From Bradyrhizobium daqingense (GTDB lineage: Bacteria; Pseudomonadota; Alphaproteobacteria; Rhizobiales; Xanthobacteraceae), in the NCBI RefSeq assembly GCF_021044685.1, contig NZ_CP088014.1, positions 6,496,001 through 6,560,000 on the forward strand: a stretch of DNA of 64,000 bases. The letters are read 5' to 3'. Both the position numbers and the translations under genes were made by a program. Within the stretch, counting starts at the first letter, position 1. Each line of letters starts with the position of its first letter. Below are positions 15,679 through 22,860 of the stretch, piece after piece. Below the pieces are notes generated by a model that was not told the DNA's origin, did no database searches, and worked only from the letters and a program-made list of their open reading frames with translations.

Positions 15679-16458
15679 TTAAGTGAACTCCGCCTCGACC
15701 ACGCCCAGCCCGTCCAGCTCAATCCGCACCTTGTCGCCGGCCTTCAGCCACAGCGTCTTGACCAGGCTGCCCGTTAGCACGAGCTGGCCGGCGTGCAGGC
15801 CTTTGCCCTCGGCGGCGAGATGGTTGGCGAGCCAGGCGAGCGCGTTGTGGGGGTGGCCGAGCACGTCGGCACCGGTGCCGTGGCCGGCCTCCTCGCCGTT
15901 GACGATGGCGCGGCCCTTCACCGCCTTCAGGTCCGGCACGGACGAGCGCGGAACCCGCGGGCCCAGCACGCAGCCGGCGGCGAAGAAATCGTCGGCGATC
16001 AGCGTCGGCGCACCCATCGTCTCCCACTTCACATAGCGGTCGTCGACGATCTCGATCGCGGGATGGTAGGCCTCGACCGCCTCGCCGACCCATTCGGCCG
16101 TGAACGGCGCCTCGCCGGCGGCAAGGTCGCGCTTCAGCCGCACCGCGATCTCGCATTCGACGCCGACGCGGACATAGTTGGAAGCGGCGAGCTTGGCGCC
16201 GCTCTTGTGGACGCCCTTCTGGAACACGCCGCCGCCGCAAGGATGCGGAATGCCGATGTAGTCCTGCATCACCTGGCTGGTGCAGCCGATCTTGTAGCCG
16301 ACGAGCGGTCCGACATGGGGCAGCAGGAGATCGTGCAGCGCGCGCTGCACCTGATATCCCTCGGCTTCATCGCCGGGCGGACGTTCCAGCGCCGCGAGCG
16401 GCGCATGGTTGCGGCGCGCCAGTGCGATCGCCTTTGCGGCTTCAAGAATCCTGTCCAT
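15679..16458 (-). CDS. 2-keto-4-pentenoate hydratase-like protein (FAH superfamily)
   Basis: From the ATG at 16458 (MDRILEAAKAIALAR) this 259-residue protein resembles MhpD-type hydratases. It has VGYKIGCTSQVMQDYIGI near residue 60, a VECEIAVRLKRDL metal-site segment near residue 105, IEIVDDRYVKW, and C-terminal LHAGQLVLTGSLVKTLWLKAGD. Such enzymes hydrate 2-hydroxypenta-2,4-dienoates in aromatic meta-cleavage routes or act on related 2-oxo acids. No pathway partners are nearby, so the substrate is unknown. The frame extends 22 codons upstream without family similarity. It is unrelated to the flagellar genes on both sides. Confidence 0.8.
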   Translation of the reverse strand: MDRILEAAKAIALARRNHAPLAALERPPGDEAEGYQVQRALHDLLLPHVGPLVGYKIGCTSQVMQDYIGIPHPCGGGVFQKGVHKSGAKLAASNYVRVGVECEIAVRLKRDLAAGEAPFTAEWVGEAVEAYHPAIEIVDDRYVKWETMGAPTLIADDFFAAGCVLGPRVPRSSVPDLKAVKGRAIVNGEEAGHGTGADVLGHPHNALAWLANHLAAEGKGLHAGQLVLTGSLVKTLWLKAGDKVRIELDGLGVVEAEFT

Positions 16459-16593
16459 CGGCGCCGCCTCCCACGCTAACGCATTCAGGGGCGGCACTTC
16501 AGCATCCCAGCTCTCGCCTGACAAGCACGCCTGTCCGGGCGATTACAGGCCCCCCGCCTCCGCTTAAGGAAATATTGAGCTGGTGGAGGCTTT

Positions 16594-16728
16594 ATGGAGC
16601 CGCGTGCCCTTCCGATCCTCGCAAATGCGCGCGAGACGCGATTGCAGCGATGCTTGATGCAGCTGGATCAGCCTCTCAACAGTCGAGTCGATCCCGTTGA
16701 TGCGACTCGCAAAACCTCCCGCACCTGA
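16594..16728 (+). CDS. Possible small protein of 44 residues
   Basis: An ATG at 16594 is preceded by GGTGGAGGCTTT, a strong ribosome site at good spacing, and opens a 44-codon frame starting MEPRALPILANARETRLQRC and ending in a basic KTSRT tail. It has no signal peptide, membrane helix or recognised family. The only support is the ribosome site, so it may not be expressed. Confidence 0.25.
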   Translation: MEPRALPILANARETRLQRCLMQLDQPLNSRVDPVDATRKTSRT

Positions 16729-16883
16729 AGTGAAGGCTGTTTCTCATCAGAACTCACGTGAGCTCGGAGGAGTGGACTCTAGCCCATTGATCGCGATTCA
16801 TTTTTCGCGATTGCGCTGGCGCGGCGAGACGCGCGCAAGCAGCGGACAAAGGCTGATCAGGGCGCGAAACGGCGCCTTGCATC

Positions 16884-16913
16884 CAAAAACAAAGAGCCGC
16901 ATCACTGCGGCTC
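16884..16913 (-). terminator. Rho-independent terminator of dksA
   Basis: On the minus strand GAGCCGCA-GTGA-TGCGGCTC forms a perfect 8-base stem followed by TTTGTTTTTGG. It lies 5 bases beyond the dksA stop. Confidence 0.85.
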
Positions 16914-16918
16914 GGACT

Positions 16919-17284
16919 CTATTCGTCGCGATAGACCTTCTCGCGTTTCTCGTGGCGCTCCTGCGCTTCCACCGAGAGCGTCGCGATGGGCCGGGCCTCG
17001 AGCCGCTTCAAAGAGATCGGCTCGCCGGTGTCCTCGCAATAGCCGTAGGTGTTGTCCTCGATGCGCTGGAGCGCGGCGTCGATCTTGGCGATCAACTTGC
17101 GCTGGCGGTCGCGGGCGCGGAGTTCGATGGCGCGGTCGGTTTCGGACGATGCCCGATCGGCGAGATCGGGGTGGTTCACGTTCTCCTCCTGCAGGGCTTG
17201 CAGGGTGAGCTTGGACTCTTTGAGGATCTCATCCTTCCAGGCCAGGAGCTTCAAGCGGAAATACTCCTTCTGCCTGTCGTTCAT
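16919..17284 (-). CDS. dksA: DksA-family RNA polymerase-binding regulator with reduced zinc finger
   Basis: This protein has 121 residues from the ATG at 17284 (MNDRQKEYFRLKLLAWKDEI). It has the DksA coiled coil (HPDLADRASSETDRAIELRARDRQRKLI) with the acidic residues at its tip, and the globular part NTYGYCEDTGEPISLKRLEARPIATLSVEAQ. DksA binds the RNA polymerase secondary channel and acts with ppGpp. Only one of the four zinc-finger cysteines of E. coli DksA remains (CEDT and SVEA replace CxxC pairs), as in other alphaproteobacterial DksA proteins. The conserved preceding segment NYRPTEKEPFMN suggests translation may begin upstream at a TTG (17320, 17329 or 17353). Confidence 0.9.
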   Translation of the reverse strand: MNDRQKEYFRLKLLAWKDEILKESKLTLQALQEENVNHPDLADRASSETDRAIELRARDRQRKLIAKIDAALQRIEDNTYGYCEDTGEPISLKRLEARPIATLSVEAQERHEKREKVYRDE

Positions 17285-17500
17285 GAAAGGCTCTTTTTCG
17301 GTCGGTCGGTAGTTTTTCAACTTTTCCAAAGGGCGGCCTATCTGTCTAAGCAACGACTCGCAACGGAAACAGGATCCGTTGAGCCGGGCCTTATATAGTG
17401 GCCTCCCGTGACAGACAATATTTCCCTCACCGCTCCGCCACCGCCCCCAAGCCCTTGCACAGGAAGGTTTATCCGCAAAGGCCCGGGTGCGGCTGACGGC

Positions 17501-18112
17501 TCAGTAGCCGACCGTGAAGCGCTGCCTCTGATGGGCCGGGCGTTCGATCTCGTCGGCGAGCGCAATGGCGTAATCGGCGAAGCTGATCCAGCTCTTTCCG
17601 TTCGCATCTGCGAGAAGCTGATCGGTCCCAAGCCGGAACTTGGCAGTGCGCTCACCCTCGACGAACAGCGCCGACGGCGAGATGAAGGTCCAATTCAGGT
17701 CCTTTTCCTGCCGCAGCAGGTCCAGGAAGGCGGAACCCTTTTCGGCCTCGGCCTTGTACTGGGCCGGAAAACCTTCGGTCGTGACCAGCTTGACGCCCGG
17801 CGCGACCTCCAGGCTGCCGGCGCCGCCGACGACGAGGTAGCGGCCCACCTTGGAGTCTTTCGCTGCCCCGATCAGCTTGAGCGGATCGCTGGCGAGGAAG
17901 TGCACGGAACTGATGGCGACGTCGTGACCGGCCCACAGCTTGGCAAGGCCGGCCTGATCGAGCACGTCGCCCTTGGTCGGCGTGACATTGGGCAAGGCCG
18001 CGATCTTCTCGGGGTTGCGGGCAATGGCAGTGACGCTATGGCCCCGGCGGGACAGTTCCTTGGTGATCTCCGACCCGGCCCGGCCCGAGGCGCCGGCAAC
18101 TGCGATTTTCAT
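17501..18112 (-). CDS. NAD(P)-binding (NmrA/SDR-like) oxidoreductase
   Basis: This 203-residue Rossmann-fold protein starts at the ATG at 18112 (MKIAVAGASGRAGSEITKEL), with the nucleotide-binding GASGRAG motif at residues 7-13 and VVGGAGSLEV near residue 100. It resembles the short NAD(H)-binding family related to YwnB/NmrA, often linked to redox or quinone stress. It diverges from an HxlR regulator gene with a perfect inverted repeat between them, 22 bases upstream of its start, so it is very probably the target of that regulator. The substrate is unknown. Confidence 0.8.
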   Translation of the reverse strand: MKIAVAGASGRAGSEITKELSRRGHSVTAIARNPEKIAALPNVTPTKGDVLDQAGLAKLWAGHDVAISSVHFLASDPLKLIGAAKDSKVGRYLVVGGAGSLEVAPGVKLVTTEGFPAQYKAEAEKGSAFLDLLRQEKDLNWTFISPSALFVEGERTAKFRLGTDQLLADANGKSWISFADYAIALADEIERPAHQRQRFTVGY

Positions 18113-18133
18113 GGAAGGCTCCTTTGCTTCTGT

Positions 18134-18152
18134 AGTAACCAATAGTTACTAG
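18134..18152. promoter_or_regulatory. Inverted repeat, probable HxlR-family operator
   Basis: TAGTAAC-CAATA-GTTACTA is a perfect 7-base inverted repeat with a 5-base spacer, in the divergent promoter region. HxlR-family regulators (YodB, QorR, HypR) are known to bind TACT/AGTA or GTTAC-type inverted repeats, so this site fits the family. Confidence 0.7.
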
Positions 18153-18261
18153 ATATCGCAAAGAATGCTGGTGTTAAGAGAGCACTTTGTGCTTACCTGA
18201 TAACGCCGGAGTAACCGGCACGCCCAAGTGCAAGCGGCAGAACGAATCCGAGGACCTGACG

Positions 18262-18633
18262 ATGAAACCTGACGTCTATGCAGCGAACTGTCCGACGCGC
18301 CAGATCCTGGATCGCGTCGGTGACAAATGGGCGGTGCTGATCCTTCTGCTGCTGCGCGAGGAGCCGATGCGCTTCAACCAGTTGCGTCGCACGATCGAAG
18401 GCATTTCGCAGAAGATGCTGAGCCAGGTTCTCAAATCGCTCGACCGCGACGGCCTGATCAGGCGACGCGCCATCGCAACTGTCCCCGTCACGGTGGAATA
18501 TTCGATCACGCAGCTCGGATTGACGCTGGCGGCGGCGGTCGATCCGCTGCGCGATTGGGCCGAGCAGAACCTGAAGGACGTGCTCGCCGCGCAGCGCCGC
18601 TACGATGCCCAGCAGAACGAGGAAGCGGCGTAA
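18262..18633 (+). CDS. HxlR-family transcriptional regulator
   Basis: This 123-residue winged-helix protein begins at the ATG at 18262 after GAGGACCTGACG. The N-terminal ANCPTRQILDRVGDKWAVLIL contains the conserved redox-type cysteine at residue 10. The recognition region is FNQLRRTIEGISQKMLSQVLKSLDRDGLI and the wing ends TVEYSITQLGLTL, all typical of HxlR proteins. It likely represses the divergent NAD(P)-binding gene and itself through the inverted repeat at 18134-18152, perhaps responding to electrophiles or oxidants through the cysteine. Confidence 0.88.
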   Translation: MKPDVYAANCPTRQILDRVGDKWAVLILLLLREEPMRFNQLRRTIEGISQKMLSQVLKSLDRDGLIRRRAIATVPVTVEYSITQLGLTLAAAVDPLRDWAEQNLKDVLAAQRRYDAQQNEEAA

Positions 18634-18674
18634 GGCACGCTTTCTCTGTCGTGCCGCACCGTCCATTCCGATTC

Positions 18675-18784
18675 CGCTGTCATGCCCCGGCTCGACCGGG
18701 GCATCTAGTACGCCGCGGCTTCTCGATTCAACAACAACTGTCTCTGGAATACTGGATCGCCCGCCTTCGCGGACGATGACAGCG
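18675..18784. repeat. Dispersed palindromic repeat, family C
   Basis: The inverted ends CGCTGTCAT (18675) and ATGACAGCG (18776) enclose CCCCGGCTCGACCGGGG and CCGCCTTCGCGG hairpins. It lies between the HxlR gene and the tail of fliX. Confidence 0.7.
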
Positions 18785-18796
18785 CGCGATGCCTGA

Positions 18797-19210
18797 CTAC
18801 CCCCGCCCGGCCTTGGCCAGCTCGACCTCGACCCGCAGCTCGATCTCGGAAAGCACCGCATCGAGACCAGCTTCGCCCGAGGACGATTTCAGGTTTGCCG
18901 CGGCATCGCGCAGCCGCATCACCGTCGAGGCGTCGAGATTGCCGGACAGAAGGCCCATCTTGAGATCGTCGAGCACGTCGAGCGCGGTTCTGCCGCGCGC
19001 GACCGAGCGCTTGCGGCGCTCGACCGGATCCTCCTCGACGCCTTGCAGGGCAAGCAGCGCGTCGATGTTGGCGGCGGCCTTTGGCGCGGCGGCGCTCCGC
19101 GTCTCCTGCGCCGACGAGGTGTCGGGTAGGGCGAAGGTGCCGGAGCCCGTTCGCCGGGCCTGGCTGGCCGGCGCTCCAAGCGTGGTGCCGTTCGGTCCGT
19201 AGATGCGCAT
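18797..19210 (-). CDS. fliX: Class II flagellar assembly regulator FliX
   Basis: From the ATG at 19210 (MRIYGPNGTTLGAPASQARR) this 137-residue protein matches FliX, including the SGTFALPD segment, the central NIDALLALQGVEEDPVERRKRSV block and the C-terminal helical half ending LSEIELRVEVELAKAGRG. FliX partners FlbD: it couples completion of the class II basal body to FlbD-driven sigma-54 transcription. It diverges from flgI. A near-perfect CtrA-type box lies 47 bases upstream and an ftr palindrome 67 bases upstream. The frame extends 24 codons upstream without FliX similarity. flbD itself is not in the window. Confidence 0.92.
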   Translation of the reverse strand: MRIYGPNGTTLGAPASQARRTGSGTFALPDTSSAQETRSAAAPKAAANIDALLALQGVEEDPVERRKRSVARGRTALDVLDDLKMGLLSGNLDASTVMRLRDAAANLKSSSGEAGLDAVLSEIELRVEVELAKAGRG

Positions 19211-19256
19211 CGGAAGGAATCCGGGTGATCGATGCCTCACCTTCGCCGTCTTATGG

Positions 19257-19271
19257 TTAACGACCCGTAAA
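19257..19271 (-). promoter_or_regulatory. Near-perfect CtrA-type box upstream of fliX
   Basis: On the minus strand this reads TTTACGGGTCGTTAACCAT: a TTAACCAT half-site with a TTTA half-site at N7 (one mismatch from TTAA-N7-TTAA). It is 47 bases upstream of the fliX start. Confidence 0.5.
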
Positions 19272-19276
19272 CGGCT

Positions 19277-19291
19277 CGGCAAAAACTGCCG
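19277..19291. promoter_or_regulatory. ftr-like palindrome between fliX and flgI
   Basis: CGGCAAAAACTGCCG has perfect CGGCA/TGCCG arms with a 5-base centre. A second half-element, CGGCAGTTT, follows at 19297. The palindrome is about 130 bases upstream of the predicted flgI start site, an enhancer-like distance for FlbD. Confidence 0.6.
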
Positions 19292-19388
19292 ACAGGCGGC
19301 AGTTTCGCTCCTCAGAGCGAATGAGCGCTGACGCCGGTCGAAACAGATTTATTCAACCTATTCAGCCACCTACTCCCGCTGCCCCGGG

Positions 19389-19405
19389 TTGGCACAGCGC
19401 TCGCA
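19389..19405 (+). promoter_or_regulatory. Sigma-54 promoter of flgI operon
   Basis: TTGGCACAGCGCTCGCA has GG and GC 12 bases apart and a full TTGGCAC -24 element; the -12 is CTCGC instead of TTTGC. The predicted start is near 19417, 79 bases upstream of flgI. Confidence 0.72.
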
Positions 19406-19495
19406 AGGAAAGCGCCGGACCAGCTCGTCATGGGAGTGTCGCAGACGGTCCTTCGATTTGAGGAGCCCTTTTTGGGGACCTTTGGGGAGCAGAGG

Positions 19496-20620
19496 ATGCC
19501 AGGCGTTCGTTGGGTGAGGATTGTTGGGGTGGCCTGCGCCGCGCTTTCAGCGCTGGCGCTCTCGCTCACGCCTGCAAGTGCGACATCGCGCATCAAGGAC
19601 CTCGCCAACATCGAGGGCGTGCGGCAGAACCAGCTTATCGGCTACGGCCTCGTGGTCGGCCTCAACGGCACCGGCGATACGCTCAACAACATCCCCTTCA
19701 CCAAGCAATCGCTGCAAGCGATGCTCGAACGCATGGGTGTCAACATCCGCGGCGCCACCATCCGCACCGGCAACGTCGCCGCGGTGATGGTGACCGGCAA
19801 CCTGCCGGCCTTCGCCACCCAGGGCACGCGCATGGACGTCACCGTCTCCGCACTCGGCGACGCCAAGAACCTCCAGGGCGGCACCCTGCTCGTCACCCCC
19901 CTGTTGGGCGCCGACGGCAACGTCTATGCGGTTGCCCAGGGCTCGCTCGCGATCTCCGGCTTCCAGGCCGAGGGCGAAGCGGCCAAGATCGTCCGCGGCG
20001 TGCCGACCGTGGGTCGCATTGCCAACGGCGCCATCATCGAGCGCGAGATCGAGTTCGCGCTCAACCGCCTGCCGAACGTGCGCCTGGCGCTGCGCAACGC
20101 CGACTTCACCACCGCCAAGCGCATCGCGGCCGCGGTCAACGACTATCTCGGCGTCAAGACTGCCGAGCCGATCGATCCCTCGACGGTGCAGCTGTCGATC
20201 CCGCCGGAGTTCAAGGGCAACGTCGTCGCCTTCCTCACCGAGATCGAGCAGCTCCAGGTCGACCCCGATCTGGCCGCCAAGATCGTCATCGACGAACGCA
20301 GCGGCATCATCGTGATGGGCCGCGACGTCCGCGTCGCCACCGTCGCGGTGGCGCAGGGCAACCTCACCGTGACGATTTCCGAGAGCCCCCAGGTGAGCCA
20401 GCCCAACCCGCTGTCGCGGGGCCGGACCGTGGTCGCGCCGCGCAGCAGCGTCACCGTCACCGAGGACGGCAAGAAGCTCGCCGTGGTCAAGGACGGCGTA
20501 TCGCTGCAGCAGCTCGTCGACGGCCTCAACGGCCTCGGCATCGGCCCTCGCGACATGATCAGCATCCTCCAGGCGATCAAGGCCGCCGGCGCGATCGAAG
20601 CCGACATCGAGGTGATGTGA
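19496..20620 (+). CDS. flgI: Flagellar P-ring protein FlgI
   Basis: This protein has 374 residues from the ATG at 19496, preceded by GGGGAGCAGAGG. It has a signal peptide (VGVACAALSALALSLTPASA) and the conserved FlgI start TSRIKDLANIEGVRQNQLIGYGLVVGLNGTGD, then FTKQSLQAMLERMGVN and the C-terminal QQLVDGLNGLGIGPRDMISILQAIKAAGA. FlgI polymerises in the periplasm as the P ring around the rod. The frame extends upstream, but the chosen start has the ribosome site and a proper signal peptide. Its last codon overlaps the flgJ start. A sigma-54 promoter lies upstream. Confidence 0.96.
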   Translation: MPGVRWVRIVGVACAALSALALSLTPASATSRIKDLANIEGVRQNQLIGYGLVVGLNGTGDTLNNIPFTKQSLQAMLERMGVNIRGATIRTGNVAAVMVTGNLPAFATQGTRMDVTVSALGDAKNLQGGTLLVTPLLGADGNVYAVAQGSLAISGFQAEGEAAKIVRGVPTVGRIANGAIIEREIEFALNRLPNVRLALRNADFTTAKRIAAAVNDYLGVKTAEPIDPSTVQLSIPPEFKGNVVAFLTEIEQLQVDPDLAAKIVIDERSGIIVMGRDVRVATVAVAQGNLTVTISESPQVSQPNPLSRGRTVVAPRSSVTVTEDGKKLAVVKDGVSLQQLVDGLNGLGIGPRDMISILQAIKAAGAIEADIEVM

Positions 20621-20988
20621 TGCAGACCAACGCGATCAACACCCCGCGCCTCGCCACCTCCTCTGCCTTCTCGGTCGAGAGCCGCAACGGCCGGCCGGAC
20701 TTCGAGCTCGCGAGCGCGTTGCAAAAGGTCTCGCCGCAGCAGCAAGCCCGTGCGCAGAAGACCGCCACCGATTTCGAGGCGATGTTCCTCAACAGCATGT
20801 TCGCGCAGATGACCTCCGGCCTGAAGGGCGAAGGTCCGTTCGGCGACACGCCCGGTACCGGCGTGTGGCGCTCGATGCTGACCGAGCAATATTCCAAGAA
20901 CTTCGCCAAGGCCGGCGGCGTCGGCGTCGCGACTGAAGTCTACCGCACCCTGATCATGCAGCAGGCGAAAACGATCCGCACGGCATAA
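20620..20988 (+). CDS. flgJ: Rod-binding protein FlgJ (rod domain only)
   Basis: This 122-residue protein starts at the ATG that overlaps the flgI stop (TGATG). It matches the rod-binding domain of FlgJ: ATDFEAMFLNSMFAQM near residue 50 and TEQYSKNFAKAGGVGVATEVY. It lacks the C-terminal muramidase domain found in enterobacterial FlgJ, as is usual in alphaproteobacteria, so peptidoglycan cutting must be done by another enzyme. It is coupled to flgI and followed by the FlbY-like gene 11 bases later. Confidence 0.9.
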   Translation: MQTNAINTPRLATSSAFSVESRNGRPDFELASALQKVSPQQQARAQKTATDFEAMFLNSMFAQMTSGLKGEGPFGDTPGTGVWRSMLTEQYSKNFAKAGGVGVATEVYRTLIMQQAKTIRTA

Positions 20989-20999
20989 GGTCAAACGAG

Positions 21000-21497
21000 A
21001 TGAACCGTCCCAACGCCTCACGTCAGCCGATGCAAGCGCAGCGGCCGAACACCGCGCCCGGAAGCGCCGAAGCGCGCAAGCTCGCCGAGGACCTGATGGA
21101 CGCGATGAGCGCCCTGCTCGGGCTGATCGAGCGCGAGACCGAGTTGGTTCGCGCCGGCAAGGTCCGCGATGCCATGACGCTCGAGGCTAAGAAGCAGGAG
21201 CTGTCGCGAAATTATGTCGGGGCCGTCGGCCAGTTGAAGGCAAACCAGGCCCAGCTCGCGAAATCTGCGCCCGAGCTGCTGTCGACGCTGCATCGCCACC
21301 ATGATGCGTTCCGCGCGATGCTGCAGGTCAATCTCACCGTGCTCGCCACCGCACACGCCGTATCCGAGAGCGTCGTGCGCGGCGTCAACGCCGAGATCCA
21401 GAAACGCAACGTGCCAAACACCTATACGGCCGCGGGCCGTCAAGCAGCGCCCGGCCCGCGCCACATCACGCCGCTCGCGGTCAGCCGCTCGCTCTGA
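21000..21497 (+). CDS. flbY: FlbY/FlgN-like flagellar protein
   Basis: This 165-residue, mostly helical protein has a central region with LAEDLMDAMSALLGLIERETELVRAGKVRDAMTLEAKKQELSR and then DAFRAMLQVNLTVLATAHAVSE. This resembles the FlgN-type export chaperone fold, and its position after flgI-flgJ matches flbY of Caulobacter. FlgN proteins escort hook-associated proteins FlgK and FlgL to the export gate. The assignment rests on gene order and helical pattern, so it is less certain than its neighbours. A GC-rich hairpin follows. Confidence 0.72.
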   Translation: MNRPNASRQPMQAQRPNTAPGSAEARKLAEDLMDAMSALLGLIERETELVRAGKVRDAMTLEAKKQELSRNYVGAVGQLKANQAQLAKSAPELLSTLHRHHDAFRAMLQVNLTVLATAHAVSESVVRGVNAEIQKRNVPNTYTAAGRQAAPGPRHITPLAVSRSL

Positions 21498-21530
21498 GCG
21501 AAGACGAAAACACGAGACAATTTTACGAAA

Positions 21531-21558
21531 AACCGCGCGGCGAAATCGTCGCGCGGTT
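21531..21558 (+). terminator. Hairpin after the flgI operon
   Basis: AACCGCGCG and CGCGCGGTT form a 9-base stem with a 10-base interior that can pair further (CGA/TCG). There is no T-run, so it may be a stability hairpin instead of a true terminator. Confidence 0.45.
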
Positions 21559-21656
21559 AGGCACGTTTCGTTACCGGGTCTTCAGTCCTGGTGTTCCATG
21601 CTTGCGCGATTAGAGGGGTTGGGATTTGACTCAATTGAGGCAACCAGGAGGCTGCC

Positions 21657-22016
21657 ATGAGTACAGATTTCAGCATCAGGCCGGTGGGGATCCCGGCCCC
21701 CGTGCAGATCGTACCGACGTCGAATTCGGCGGCGAACGAGGCTGTGCAGACTGATCTTCCGGTGAGGCAAACGGTCGCCGCAAGCGATACGAGTGCGCCG
21801 GCGCGCAATGATTTGCCGAACCACGAGAACATCTCGCGCCAAGTCGTCTTCGACCAAGCGGCCGCATCCTTCGTTTTCCAGGTCGTCAACGAGAGGACCG
21901 AGGCCGTGGTCAATCAATTCCCCGACGAAGCGATGCTGCGCCGGCGGGCCTATTTCCATGCACTGGATAGGCAGGCCGAACCCTCGCGTCCGCTCAGCAC
22001 CGATCGCAGCGCCTGA
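21657..22016 (+). CDS. FlaG-like flagellar protein
   Basis: This 119-residue protein has a perfect AGGAGG ribosome site 5 bases before its ATG. The N-terminal ~50 residues are low-complexity. The C-terminal half (VVFDQAAASFVFQVVNERTEAVVNQFPDEAMLRRRAYF) follows the FlaG pattern, a beta hairpin with V.D..T.EVI.Q.P.E, in slightly divergent form. FlaG proteins affect filament length and are often next to flagellin genes, as here. It lies between the flgI operon and flaF. A perfect CTCAATTGAG palindrome sits just upstream (about 21630-21639). Identity is probable, not certain. Confidence 0.65.
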   Translation: MSTDFSIRPVGIPAPVQIVPTSNSAANEAVQTDLPVRQTVAASDTSAPARNDLPNHENISRQVVFDQAAASFVFQVVNERTEAVVNQFPDEAMLRRRAYFHALDRQAEPSRPLSTDRSA

Positions 22017-22197
22017 TCGTCAAGCGTTGAACGTCGCAACCGCAGTATCGAGACAGGACGAGTCGGTCGCGGCGACGGCGCTGTCGATCTGCGTGTTGCC
22101 GGCAGTCAGCGCGTCCTTGGTGTGTCCAAAGCTGGACCAGCCGTCCCCGATCAGCACCCGCCGATATTGCAAGGCGTCGCTGCACCGCGAGCTTCCG

Positions 22198-22566
22198 TCA
22201 CGGCCGCCCGGACAGACCGGCAGCGATGTTGCGGTTGATCTCGATCAGCGGGCGGAAGTGATCGAATTGCGGGCTCATCTGAAGCGCGGCAGTCTGGCTC
22301 AGCACGAACACGCTGATGTTGGCGATCTTCTGCCGGACGTCGATCGGCTGCGGATTGTTGTCGCGCATCGCCTCGCTCAGGAAGATGGTCCAGAGCTTGC
22401 GGTTGAACATCAGGGCCTGCATGGTCTGCTCGCTGAGAGGATCGGCGTTGTTCACCGCATCCTGAAGCTTGTTCGCGGCCTTGAGCAGGGTCTGTGCCTC
22501 GATGTCGCGAGGAGATGCGGTGGTCGTTGCAACGCGCGCGTAGGCCGAGGCAGCAGAATTCGACAT
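22198..22566 (-). CDS. flaF: Flagellin biosynthesis regulator FlaF
   Basis: This 122-residue protein starts MSNSAASAYARVATTTASPRDIEAQTLLKAA and continues LMFNRKLWTIFLSEAMRDNNP with KIANISVFVLSQTAALQM, the FlaF family pattern. FlaF is required for flagellin production or secretion in alphaproteobacteria and works against FlbT. Here flaF and flbT bracket the four flagellin genes. A near-perfect CtrA-type box lies 75 bases upstream. An in-frame TTG just before the ATG is not used. Confidence 0.92.
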   Translation of the reverse strand: MSNSAASAYARVATTTASPRDIEAQTLLKAANKLQDAVNNADPLSEQTMQALMFNRKLWTIFLSEAMRDNNPQPIDVRQKIANISVFVLSQTAALQMSPQFDHFRPLIEINRNIAAGLSGRP

Positions 22567-22640
22567 CAATCACACCCTGGAAGTTACCTAGCGCGTTGAA
22601 CGCGCTTAAGGATTTCTTTCCCAACCCTAGGCAGCACCGC

Positions 22641-22655
22641 TTAAGATTTGCTTAC
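22641..22655 (-). promoter_or_regulatory. Near-perfect CtrA-type box upstream of flaF
   Basis: TTAAGATTTGCTTAC on the plus strand is TTAA-N7-TTAC, one base from perfect. It is 75 bases upstream of flaF. It lacks the TTAACCAT extension, so confidence is moderate. Confidence 0.4.
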
Positions 22656-22805
22656 ATGTGTGCTTGGAAGCACTCGGGATAAGTACGGGTCGCGGAGCTC
22701 TTCGTCAGCGCAAACGTTAGATCGATGCATACACGGTGTAAACTTACATCGCGTGAGGCGTGTCGATCTGAGCTAATCTCGAGTTAGCGATCTCCCTCAA
22801 ATGAA

Positions 22806-22827
22806 CGGCGGAGCATCAGCCCCGCCG
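22806..22827 (-). terminator. Probable terminator of fliC1
   Basis: CGGCGGAGC-ATCA-GCCCCGCCG forms a 9-base stem with one A-C mismatch, followed on the minus strand by TTCATTTGAGG. It lies 33 bases after the fliC1 stop. Confidence 0.6.
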
Positions 22828-22860
22828 CGAAATCTCGAATAGCGATCCTTCACCGCGAAT

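Larger units (their letters stand above)
16459..16918. other. 460-base gap between hydratase and dksA
   Basis: The gap contains the dksA terminator (16884-16913) and one possible 44-codon plus-strand ORF (16594-16728). Otherwise no gene, RNA or repeat is recognised. A weak TTAA-N7-TTGA at 16564-16578 has no flagellar gene next to it and is not called. Confidence 0.5.

Noticed and set aside
16564..16578. TTAA-N7-TTGA as a CtrA box
   Set aside because: One mismatch, no TTAACCAT extension and no flagellar or cell-cycle gene next to it.
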